From the NCBI GenBank assembly GCA_017893485.1, contig CM030366.1, positions 106,492,503 through 106,556,502 of the forward strand: a stretch of DNA of 64,000 nucleotides, given 5' to 3'. The notes beneath the pieces were generated by a model. The model worked only from the letters and a program-made list of their open reading frames with translations, did no database searches and was not told the origin of the DNA. The translations under genes were made by a program, and so were the position numbers. Within the stretch, counting starts at the first letter, position 1. Each line of letters starts with the position of its first letter. This document shows positions 11,117-20,562 of the stretch, one piece after another. Origin of the DNA: Hemerocallis citrina. Lineage: Eukaryota > Streptophyta > Magnoliopsida > Asparagales > Asphodelaceae.

Positions 11117-11132
11117 TGAATTCGGCTAAAGC

Positions 11133-11560
11133 CTAGGCTTTGATAGCCGTCCTCGGTTGATAGCTGATATCAAACTGGCTCAATTCGATGGACCATTTCA
11201 TAAGTCGCCCCGAGCTCTCTGGTTTGTGTAGGTCCTGCTTGATGGGTTGGTCAGTGAGGACCACTATTGAATGCGCCTGAAAATAGGGGTGGAGCTTGCA
11301 GGCGGCCGTGATCAAAGCGTAAGCCATCTTCTCCATCTTTGAATAACGGAGTTCTGCATCATGTAGGACTTTACTTACATAGTAGATCGACTTTTGGGTC
11401 ATATCCTTTTCTCTTACCAGGACGGCACTGAGGGTTTGGTCTGATGTGGCCAGGTAGATGTATAGCGTATCCCCAAGTTTGGGCTTGCTCAGGAGCGACG
11501 GGTTGACTAGATAGGCCTTGAGCTGCTCAAAGGCTACCTGCTATGACTGTCCCCACTCAA
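11133..11560 (-). pseudogene. RNase H (first), Tat E1
   Basis: Shows LSAVLVREKD, then IYYVSKVLHDAELRYSKMEK and HSIVVLTDQPIKQ, then LMKWSIELSQFDISYQPR: the standard Gypsy RNase H following the RT connection. Open from about 11402 to 11133, with a stop at the boundary to the second RNase H. It degrades the RNA strand during cDNA synthesis in functional relatives. Confidence 0.85.
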
Positions 11561-11639
11561 AACTCTTTGCCCCTCTGAGTGCCTTGAAGAACGGGAGGCA
11601 CTTCTCCCCTGACTTTGAAAGAAAGTGTCCAATGGCGGC

Positions 11640-12640
11640 GAGGCACCATGTAAGCCTTTGAACTTTCTAAACACTGGAAGGGGGAGCCATGTCCAGTATG
11701 GCTTTGATCTTCTCTGGGCTGACCTCGGTTCCCCTCTGGCTAGCCATAAATCCCAGGAATTTGCTAGATGACACCCCGAAAGCACATTTAGAGGGGTTAA
11801 ACCTCATATTGTCCTTTCGTAGGACAATGAAGGCCATAAACCCCAGGAATTTTCCAGATGATACCTCGAAAGCACATTTAGAGGGGTTAAGCCTTATATT
11901 GTGCTTTCGTAGGACATTGAAGGCTTTCTGGAGGCTGCTCATATGGTCTCTTTGGCTGATTCTCTTCACCAAAATGTCATTCACATAGACTTCCATGTTC
12001 CTACCGATCTGACACTCGAAGACCTTGTTGACAAGATGTTGATAAGTGGCTCTAGCATTCTTCAGTCCGAAAAGCACGACTCGGTAACAATAAAGGCCTT
12101 GATCCGTGATAAAAGAAGTCTTCGGAATGTCGAGGGGAACATTCTAATCTGATTGTACCATGAGAAAGCGTCCATGAAACTTAAGAGTTTGTGGCCGGAC
12201 GTGGCATCGACCGAGGCATCGATGCTGGGAAGGGAAAACGGATTTTTGGGGTATGCTTTGTTCAGGTCTGTGAAGTCGATGCATATTCTCTATTTGCCTT
12301 TGGACTTCTTTACCATCACCATGTTTCACAGCCACTCAGGGTAGCTGACTTCTTGGATGAAACGATTGACTAGGAGTTTATCCACCTCTTCCTTAATAGC
12401 TTGTTGTCAGTCAGAGGCAAACTTGCGGCATTTTTGCTGGATCGGCATGACTTCTGGGTTAACACTGAGATGGTGCATGATCAACTCCTCTGAAACACCG
12501 GGCATGTCGGCAGCGGTCCAGGCAAATAGGTTTTGGTTTCCTTTGAGGTACTCAATAATCTGCTCTTTGACTCGGTAAAGGGAGGGTTTTGCTAACTTGT
12601 AATGTCTTGGTCGGGTCCTCCTTAGAAAAGAGGATTTCTT
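11640..12640 (-). pseudogene. Reverse transcriptase, Tat E1, with YVND active site
   Basis: Landmarks in order: a linker with NPEVMPIQQKCRKFASD, EEVDKLLVNRFIQEVSYPEW, SFMDAFSWYNQIRM, then after a frameshift LFGLKNARATYQHLVNKVF and the palm motif YVNDILVK. The catalytic YxDD is YVND, an acidic-to-asparagine change expected to abolish polymerisation. Stops occur near 12407, 12345 and 12300 and a frameshift near 12130. Residues after the palm motif contain an exact in-frame 90-bp tandem duplication (separate entry). Clearly dead. Confidence 0.85.
11742..11921 (-). repeat. In-frame 90-bp tandem duplication within RT
   Basis: Two abutting 90-bp units (11832-11921 and 11742-11831), both translating to a LRKxNxRxNPSKCAFxVSSxK then FLGFMA pattern. 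The units differ at about a dozen bases, so the duplication is not recent. It adds 30 residues just after the palm. Confidence 0.9.
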
Positions 12641-13160
12641 CTAGTTCATCCACCAGGCTCCGAGATGGCTTAGCTGCTCCCTTGAGGGAGTTCCAGCGCT
12701 TCGAGGGAAAGGACCGGATCTCCCATCGAAGTCATATAGCATTTCCGAGCAGTGTCATGGCTTCCCTTGACCTTTTCTACCCTTGTCGTGGTTAGGAATT
12801 TCATCTTCATGTGAAAGGACGAAGGTACGGCTTGAAGTGCAGCTAGGCCGGGTCGGCCGAGGATAGCGTTATAAGCAGCTTTCACATTGACGACCATGAA
12901 ATCCATCGTCTCTGTTAGGAGTGTCAAAGCTTTCCCATCGATCACATCAAAAGTGACTACTCCTTCGGTTGTTACTGGCACTCCTGAGAAACCATAGAGA
13001 GTCTATCTGGCAGGTTTTAGGCGATCTCGGGAGAGCTTGAGGCCCTCAAATGCTTCTAGAAAGAGGGTATTGACAGAACTACCATTATCGACCAGGATCC
13101 GGCGCACTTCGTGCTTGACCATGCTGAGATTGGTAACGAAGGCATTACAATGGAGCATCG
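12641..13160 (-). pseudogene. Aspartic protease domain, Tat E1
   Basis: Shows RRILVDNGSSVNTLFLEAFE, the retroviral-type protease active site in the DNGSS form, then PVTTEGVVTFDVIDGKALTL and AYNAILGRPGLAALQAVPS, the conserved ILGRP flap segment. Stops around 13005 and near 12670 break the frame. Located between gag and RT as in all Gypsy elements. Confidence 0.8.
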
Positions 13161-13189
13161 CATGCCTTCTAGATCCCTGTCAGAGAATG

Positions 13190-15120
13190 TCACCGGAGTC
13201 CCGAGGCTCTTGGGAGGTGGGAAATTCTATACCGAGTTAACTTCTTGTATGAAGGCCTGACATGAGGAATTCGACTCTCCCCCCATCGGACCTCCATGAA
13301 TAAGATGGAGGATGGCCCTAGGTTCAGAGTCTTGGGACTCGGCGGACCTTTCGGTTTGCTTGTTAGCTCGCCGGGGTGGAGGATGATTGGCCCCGTCCTT
13401 CCTGGCGAACTTGGCCAATTGCCCACGCTGAATGAGGGCTTCAATCTCCTCCTCAAGGGACCGACAACCGTTCATGTCATGGCCGTGTTCCCTGTGAAAG
13501 CGACACCACTTATCTCTGTTCTTTCTCTTTCCAGGGGTATTCATCTTCGGGGGAGGTTGGATTAGTCCTTCCTTGTCTACTTTCTTAAGGACAACTGAGA
13601 TGCTGGCATTGAGGGGAGTGAACTTTTCAAAATGAGGAGGAGGGAGACACTGACCGTTGTTGTCTCTCTGGAGCTTCTTGGGACCTTCTTCATCCGTACC
13701 CTTCCAATTGTTCCAGGATGGGGGCTCCTTCCGATCATGGGGATGCATGGCTTCTTCAACTTGGATATACTTCTCACTCCTTAGCAGGAGTTCTGAGAAG
13801 TCTCGTAAAGGCTTCTTAGCGAGGGATGCCTTCAGATCGACATGGTTGATGTTGTGTCTGAATGCTGCTAGCTACTGATTGGTCGAGAGAGGCAATAGAC
13901 CTAGCTTCGGTGGTAAAGCACCGAACATAATCTCTCAGGGGTTCACCTTTCCTCTGGCTGAGGGATAGCAAGGATGCACTTGTTTTCTCGGCTCGGTGGC
14001 TACTCACAAAATGGGTGAGGAAAAGTTCTTCAAACTGATCGAACAAGAAAATAGAAGCTGGAGATAGGTGGGAGTACCACTCCCTTGCTGGGCCCTTCAA
14101 TGTGGTAGGGAAAGTTTTGTAGAGAAGCACGTCTGAGGCTTGATGGATCATCATGAGAGTTTTAAAACTCTCGATGTGATCAACTGGATCAGACTTCCCA
14201 TTGTAGGATTCAAAGTGAGGTGGCTTGAAGGTTTCAAGGACCGGGGCTTCCATAATGGTCCTAAAGAATGGAGATCTGCTCGGTCGAAAATTCTTAGCTT
14301 GATGATCCTCTTCCAGGTTGATGTTGTTGAGGCGGTCCTCTATCTCTCGGAGGCGGTGAAGAACTGAGTCGTCCCTTCGGTCGGATCTTATCAACCCACG
14401 AGACTCTCCTTCATGTACGGTTGCGGGACGATGACCCTTTGATTGTCAGACTCTTTCTAGGGCGACGGTGAGGACTTAGAGGATTTGATTTTTGAAATTA
14501 TTAAACTTTGCTTTGGTCATGGGTGCCTGTTCATCTCCGTTGGCCCCATGAACTGACCGATTGGCCGTAGTCTGATTCTTTTGCTACCGAGAGGGGGGTG
14601 ACCTTCTTCGTCCCCTGGGAGAGGGGGTTCTTCTACGCTCTCTTGGAGAGGGGGTTCTTTTGCGCCCCCTTGGAGAGAGGGTTCTTCTGTGCCTTTGCCT
14701 TCAAGGAGAGTGACTTCTCCTGTTTCCCTGATGTTCTGGACTAAGGGGCTCGTCACTAGTTTGTCTCTCATTCAAACGAGTTCGAAGGTCGATACCTTGT
14801 TGGCGGTTGACGATTATTTGACAGAGGTCTCTTGACCCCTGAGGACCTTGTGATGTCATCGAGGCGGTGGAAGGATTGTGGACCGAGACATGGTCATGGA
14901 GAGGATGCTACTCTTGACGGCTTAGGTTGGAGCCCCCCAATGCTGCTCCTCTAGACGGAGTTTGGATTTGTTGGAGAGGGGGCTGCTCGAGTTGAGGTTG
15001 TTGAGACTGCTGGACTTGCAGAGGTAATTGAAGTGGGTCCTCTGCGAGGGGAGGAGGTAAAGGAAGGTAGCTGGCTCATCGATGGGTAATCGTCGTCCTC
15101 GCCTTCCTTCTTGGAGGCAT
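13190..15120 (-). pseudogene. Gag, Tat E1, broken
   Basis: ATG at 15120 gives MPPRRKARTTITHR then a stop; the matching start in E2 is MPPRKVRSRGS, supporting this choice. The central retrotransposon gag domain is open at 14394-13816 (HFESYNGKSDPVDHIESF, LKGPAREWYSHLSP, LFLTHFVSSHRAEK). After a frameshift the C-terminal part is open at 13748-13227 with the CRFHREHGHDMNGCRSLEEE zinc-binding-like motif. The low-complexity N-terminal linker around 14400-15000 has many lesions, including short repeats of an EEPPL-type motif. Gag packages element RNA. Confidence 0.8.
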
Positions 15121-15172
15121 GGTGGAAAGGGTGGTTTCGGATCGACAAAGTTGGATCAGTGATCTTTCTTGT

Positions 15173-15193
15173 TTCCCACATATGGTACCAATC
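15173..15193 (-). other. Primer binding site region of E1
   Basis: Directly inside the 5' LTR the minus strand reads GATTGGTACCATATGTGGGA, against GATTGGCGCCGTCTGTGGGA in E2. The E2 form (TGGCGCCGT) resembles the 3' end complement of plant tRNA-Asp as I remember it; E1 has lost its CpG sites. Confidence 0.65.
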
Positions 15194-15430
15194 TGTTGTT
15201 TCTTATTTCTGTGTGGGAGCAAACAGATATGTGAATTCTTTTATAAAAAAAATAGTAAAGATTGAACCTTCACTATTCGTCGATTTTGACCAACAAAAAG
15301 GCTGTTATTGACTCCGAGATCAGATCGTTGAGAACGACTGAAATCGCTACTCTAGACCTGCAAAACAAGTCTGAAACACCGGGGTGGCCCCGGCGACAGA
15401 CCCTCCAATGCCCAAGTCAGAAACTCAAAG
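15194..15430 (-). repeat. 5' LTR of E1, U5 side (part 1)
   Basis: Plus-strand start TGTTGTTTC; shares GTGTGGGAGCAAACAGATA, ACACCGGGG..CCCCGGCGAC and CTCAAGTCAG-type blocks with both LTRs of E2. Cut at 15430 by the Harbinger-type element. Confidence 0.8.
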
Positions 15431-16328
15431 GGTCTGTTTGTTTTAGGTTTTTTTTTTTTTTTCTGAAATAATATCCTGAGTTGGCGTTTGTTTTAAGTGT
15501 TTTTTAGAAACACTATTCAGAATACTGATACCCCCCTCTTTTCGAAAACAGCTCCTTTACTCTCTTCTCACATCTCTCACCTCACGAGTTACTCTCTTCT
15601 CACTGTAGCGCGTCTTCTTCCTCCATTCTTTTCCCATTCCAGATCTGAACCTATCTCCCTCTTTTCGAAACCTCCTTCACTCTCTTCTCACTTCTCTCAC
15701 TTCACGAAGCTCCTTTACTCCTTTTTCCCTATACGGCGTCTTCTTCCTCCCATCTTTTCCAAAGCAGATCTGAACTAACCCCCCCCCCCCCCCAAAATCA
15801 ACGTTTTTGGAATGATTAACTCCCAAATCTAGTCCAAACAGCTGATTCTCTGTCGCTGGCGACTTGAATACTACTCTCCCTTCTGTCGATTTGGTTCGGG
15901 GTTGAGTGGTTTCGGTTGAGGGATTAATGGTTTGTACAACCCGTGCTGCATACAGAAAAAGATATAGGAAACAATGGGCAAATCGAATCAAACAGCTACT
16001 CAAGGTTGAATCTGTTGCTGAAAATTTCTTCCTTGTTCAATTCCAATCGAAGGTATGATCCGTGGGGCACATGATTTTGTTGTTTTTCTTTACGCCCTAT
16101 GACTCAGGTTTTTTTGCGGTTTTGCTTTTTACGACCTACGAATTTTTAATCTGCTGTTGGCCAAAAAATTTTTTGCCGGCCGTCCAATCTGCATCTTTTT
16201 ACGAATAATTTGTTGCCAAATTTTTTTTTTAACCTGTGGCTTCTTACAACCTACGGTTATCCGATCACAAGTTTAATTGGTGGAATTTGGCATTGTTGTT
16301 TATATTTATCGGTATTTCTTCAATATAG

Positions 16329-17334
16329 ATGAGTAGTATGGATAGGGGGAAGGAGAAGGCGGTGGATGAGGATTATGGGAAGTGGCCTCCCCATATTGTG
16401 CATTATTTTGTCAACCTTATGGAGGCTGCAGTTGACAAGGATAGTCTGAAAAGTAACACATTCGACGTAAAAACTTGGAATAATTTTGCTGTACAAATGC
16501 AACTCGTGTGTGGCCGTTCATTCACGGTTCCACAGTTGAAGACAAAATATCAGAGACTGAAAGTAGAATGGAAGGTGTTTTCAGATATGAAGAAACAGAG
16601 CGGTTTCGGTTTGGATGAAGTCAACGAAACTGTTACTTGCGAGAAACCAGTTTGGGAACAATATCTTAAGGTTCATATATAATCTCAAAGTTTGCTTTTT
16701 GTTTGTGAATCCTTTTTATTATACTTAATCTTGACATTAATACTTGCATAGTAACAACAAATTCTATGATTAGATGCATCCTGCGGCCAAAAAATTTGCT
16801 AACAAGGGGTTGGCAGATTTTGATGCTTTGACCAAAATTATGGAAGATTCTACTGCCCAGGGCAATGTGACAAGGGCTTCCACACAAAGGGTGTACGATG
16901 ATGATGAGGAGCGGAGGATGAATTATGAGTTTGGCCACCCTCATCAGTCAAACGTAAATATACTTGATGAGGATGATGATGTACCATTAGGTTCGGGGTC
17001 GGACTCTCGTAAGAGAAAATCTGGTACCTCAAGTGGTCGGGGATCAGCTATGTCAATTGTGAAAGAATATATTAGTTCCTGTATGGAAACTCAGGAGGTA
17101 AAAAGAAGCAGGTTGAAGAACAAAATAGAGGTGGATAGTAATGTCTCGACTGACCCTGCTTTGGCCGAGTTGGATCAATGCCAAGATATAATTAATGCGA
17201 TGACATGGCTTGATTGCAATGAAGCTGTGAAAGCACTAGACCACCTAATTTGTAATCCTCGTGCTTGTCATAGTTTCCTTCGTATGACCCCAGGACAGCA
17301 GGAGGCTTGGGTCAAGATTTATGGTCAGCAGTAG
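16329..17334 (+). CDS. Myb/SANT-like DNA-binding protein, Harbinger ORF1 type
   Basis: Two exons, 16329-16670 and 16774-17334, joined across a 103-bp intron with GT (16671) and AG (16773). Together they give about 300 residues without a stop. Exon 1 (114 codons) carries a trihelix/Myb-like fold: KTWNNFAVQMQL, LKTKYQRLKVEWK and a conserved W near the end (VWEQYLK), joined to MHPAAKKFANKG in exon 2. Then follow an acidic stretch with a basic RKRKSG segment and a C-terminal helix-rich tail ending ITYG-like (KIYGQQ). Similar proteins occur as plant Myb/SANT-like genes and as the accessory ORF of PIF/Harbinger elements, where they bind ends and import the transposase. The ATG is preceded by in-frame noncoding sequence. 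The intact frame inside a decayed LTR suggests a recent insertion or selection. Confidence 0.75.
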
Positions 17335-18740
17335 CCATCCCATTCGGTTGAATGGGATAAAGAAATCATAATGTGGACTGTTTTTTACTATTATTTGCGT
17401 ATTTGCGTGAGATCTATTGTACTATGAAGATTTGATGGTGAAACGGTGCGGTTTTTATCTCATTTACATTGAGTTTTATTTTTTTACCAAAAGTGATTTG
17501 CTATTAGTAGCATATGGGTTTTTTTTTTTGCTGTGAAGGAAGATACAAAGTGGGAGATGATGGTTTCTGATCCCGAATTTTATTTTGTAGTCTATGCTTC
17601 CCGTATTTTATTTTGTTATCTGCTTAAGAATGCTTTCAAGTTTCTCATATTTAGGTCTCAGTTTGCAAAACAAAGAGGGTAACTGGGGGCCTTCTTAGCT
17701 GATTGTATCAAAAGAGGGTTGCTGCAAATGTTTGGTTAATCTTCTTTCCACTTTGGTTTTCTTTTTTCCTTTTTTTCCTATGATTAATGTAGCTTTTATA
17801 TTGACTACAGGTACAAGTTTCTTATATTGTTTCTTTGCTTCTTGATCGACCTACTGTATAGTTTTTAAATCAAATTTGTACAAGGAGTTAAGAAGCAACA
17901 GCAGCAGCTCCAGGCAGCAGCAGTGACTGTAGGCAACAAATGATGATTATTTTGATACTTGGTTGTATTGATTGTTTGTAAAAAATTGTAGAACTTAATT
18001 TCATAATATATGTATCGATCCCATGCCATTGTTCCTCAGTTTACATGGGATTGTTGAACAGTGTAAAGAAAAGTAATGAAGTAAGCTTGTTTTCTTGAAT
18101 AAATTGGTTGAGCATGTTTACATGGGATTGTTTTTATTTTGATTATCTAGTGCTTATTTTCTTGAATAAATTGTTTGGCTCAGCTTTCCGAAATTTTCTT
18201 TCATATAATCTTCTCAACAACTGCAGCCTGCAAGGTGAGCATATTCAGTTTATCCAAATATAGTTATCCAAATACTGCATGCAATCCAATAAATCCAAAT
18301 ACTGCTCACATTAAAAAAAAAATTACATCCTATTTGATCTCACATGCAATCTTCTATCCGACTACTGCTACTACTTGCTCTCACATGCAATCTCAACAAA
18401 ACAAACAAAAAAATACTCCTCATTTAAGACTGAAGAACTGCAATTAACAAAAGAGGCAATGATAATATCAAAACATTTATCCAAATAGAATAACTGATAC
18501 ATGAACTGAGATTTGTTGCTTCACAAAACCTCACTGAATCTATAGTATGTACATACAAGATTTTGCAATAAATTTTGTACTCTAACGTCAAGAATCAACC
18601 GTGGAGATGATGGCGTCTGATTTTTGCTCGATTCACATGCTGCTCAGGTTTCTTGTTCTCATACTTGTACAACATTGCAATCTAACTGCAACAATTAAAA
18701 AAATGTCAGCACATGATGAATTTAAATTGATTTTAAAAAT
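17335..18740. other. Non-coding interior of Harbinger-type element
   Basis: AT-rich 3' region. No transposase-like frame was seen on either strand. The frames at 18175-18447 and 18601-18816 lack any domain and the first starts at TTG. Confidence 0.5.
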
Positions 18741-18744
18741 TGTC

Positions 18745-20095
18745 AGAAATATAACAGAACAGCTATTAAAGTCTCTTTTTCAGAAAAACCTCTTTCAGAA
18801 AACAGTTTTCAGCTAGAAATATAACCGAACAGCTCTTAAACTCTCTTTTTAAGAAAAAAAGCTTTCAGATAACAGTTTTCAGTAAGAAATATAACCAAAC
18901 AACTTTTAATAAACTCTCTTTTTCAGGAAAACAGCTTTCAGATAACAGTTTTCAGCAAGAAATATAACCAAACAGCTTTTAAACTCTCTTTTTCAGAAAA
19001 ACAGCTTTTAGATAACAGTTTTCAGTAAAAAATATAACCAAATAGCTTTTAAACTCTCTTTTTCAGAAAAACAGCTTTCAGATAACAGTTTTCAGCCGGA
19101 AATATAACCTAACAGCTTTTAAACTTTCTTTTTCACAAAAACAGCTTTCAGAAAACAGTTTTCAGCAAGAAATATAACCGAACAGCATTTAAACTCCCTT
19201 TTTCAGAAAAACAGCTTTCAGAAAACAGTTTTCAGTAAGAAATATAACTGAACAGCTCTTAAACTCTCTTTTTTAAAAAAACAGCTTTCAGAAAACAGTT
19301 TTCAGCAATAAATATAACCGAACAGCTTTTAAGCTCTCTTTTTCAGAAAAACAGCGTTCAGAAAACAGTTTTCAACAAAAAATATAACCGAACAGCTTTT
19401 AAACTCTCATTATCAGAAAAACAGCTTTCAGAAAACAGTTTTCAGCTAGAAATATAACCGAACAGCTTTTAAACTCTCTTTTTCAGAAAAACAGCTTTCA
19501 GAAAACCGTTTTCAGCAAGAAATACAACCGAACAGCTTTTAAACTCTCTTTTTCAGAAAAACAGCTTTCAGAATACAGTTTTCAGCTAGAAATATAACCG
19601 AACAGCTTTTAAACTCACTTTTTCAGAAAAACAGCTTTCAGATAACAGTTTTCAGCTAGAAATATAACCGAACAGCTTTTAAACTCTCTTTTTCATAAAA
19701 ACAGCTTTCAGATAACAGTTTTCAGCTAGAAATATAACAGAACAACTTTTAAACTCTTTTTCGGAAAAACAGCTTTCAGATAACAGTTTTCAGCTAGAAA
19801 TATAACCGAACAGCTTTTAAACTCTCTTTTTCGGAAAAACAGCTTTCAGATAACAGTTTTCAGCTAGAAATATAACAGAACAGCTTTTAAACTCTCTTTT
19901 TCAGAAAAACAGCTTTCCGATAACAGTTTTCAGCTAGAAATATAACCGAACAGCTTTTAAACTCTCTTTTTTCGGAAAAACAGCTTTCAGAATACAGTTT
20001 TCAGAAATAAATATAACCAAATAGCTTTTAAACTCATTTTCAGAAAAACAATTTTCAGAATACAGTTTTCAGAAAACTCTATTCAGAAAACTCTT
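18745..20095 (+). repeat. 70-bp tandem array, about 19 units, subterminal
   Basis: Unit runs AGAAATATAACCGAACAGCT, then TTTAAACTCTCTTTTTCAGA, AAAACAGCTTTCAGATAACA and GTTTTCAGCT. About 19 copies with scattered substitutions and a few 1-2 bp length changes. The last copies grade into the right terminus of the Harbinger-type element. Confidence 0.95.
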
Positions 20096-20121
20096 TTCAA
20101 AACAACAAAACAAACGCAACC

Positions 20122-20562
20122 AAAGTTATGGTGGGTTTTGAAAGCAAAGTTTATAGTTACCTTGTTTCTGAGGAGGTCTCGAGGTATATATAGTCGTCGA
20201 GGGGGCCAGTTTCAAGATATTCTTCTATCTCTAATTCCCGGTGGTAAAATCAGTTATGCCATCCATATGAAGAGATCGAGTCTGGAGTCCTCTCTTGATG
20301 AAGAGATAGAGTTTTCAAACTCTTTCTTGGGTATGAGTGGATAGAATCAGTTACCCCTAGGAATATGGGGCTTAAATTGGGTTCGATGAATCCTAGACTC
20401 CTTTGTGATAGGGTTGTTGTAATAGCCCCTATTACAGGCTAAATTAGGTCACTGGGCTTGAAAATGGCCCAACTTATTTTGTCGAGGTCTGTATCTGCTG
20501 AAATTACCGTTTTACCCTTGAGAGCTTTAAAATCCGTGCCCGATTTTTGTCGAGTTATGACA
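20122..20562 (-). repeat. 5' LTR of E1, U3 side (part 2)
   Basis: Resumes after the Harbinger-type insertion with a TATA box on the minus strand (20184-20192). It shares GGGCTTGAA and ATTACCGTTTTACCC..TGAG..CTTTAA with the E2 LTRs. Outer end is ATGACA at 20562. Combined LTR length is about 678 bp, against 615 in E2. Confidence 0.75.

Larger units (their letters stand above)
15431..20121 (+). mobile_element. PIF/Harbinger-type element inside E1's 5' LTR
   Basis: Ends GGTCTGTTTGTTTT and (reverse complement of the right end) GGTTGCGTTTGTTTTG form short imperfect terminal inverted repeats like those of Tourist/Harbinger elements. AAAG lies directly outside both ends, and the LTR sequence resumes cleanly after removal. 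PIF/Harbinger elements usually duplicate 3 bp, so the 4-bp flank is slightly off. It encodes a Myb/SANT-like protein as expected for Harbinger ORF1, but no DDE transposase was found, so it is probably non-autonomous. Subterminal sequence includes a duplicated pyrimidine-rich stretch (15530-15770), a C run at about 15779-15793 and a 70-bp array at the right. Confidence 0.65.
2600..20562 (-). mobile_element. Decayed Ty3/Gypsy Tat-lineage retrotransposon (E1)
   Basis: Order on the minus strand: 5' LTR (15194-15430 plus 20122-20562), primer site, gag, protease, RT, RNase H, second archaeal-type RNase H, integrase, AATAAA-containing 3' region, tandem array, antisense ORF. The second RNase H between the first and integrase is the hallmark of the plant Tat lineage. 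The left limit is uncertain: no 3' LTR was found, and 2600 is simply where the hAT element begins. It is interrupted by a solo LTR in pol and a Harbinger-type element in its LTR. Many frameshifts and stops make it non-autonomous. Its right neighbour looks like the interior of another LTR, so it probably inserted into that. Confidence 0.75.

Noticed and set aside
18745..20095. CRISPR-like regular array
   Set aside because: Units are contiguous tandem repeats with no unique spacers, in a plant genome; a minisatellite.
20415..20433. TGTAATAGCCCCTATTACA as the start of the long LTR ending at 24007
   Set aside because: Sequence after it (to 20562) matches the U3 of the E2 LTRs, so it lies within the E1 LTR.
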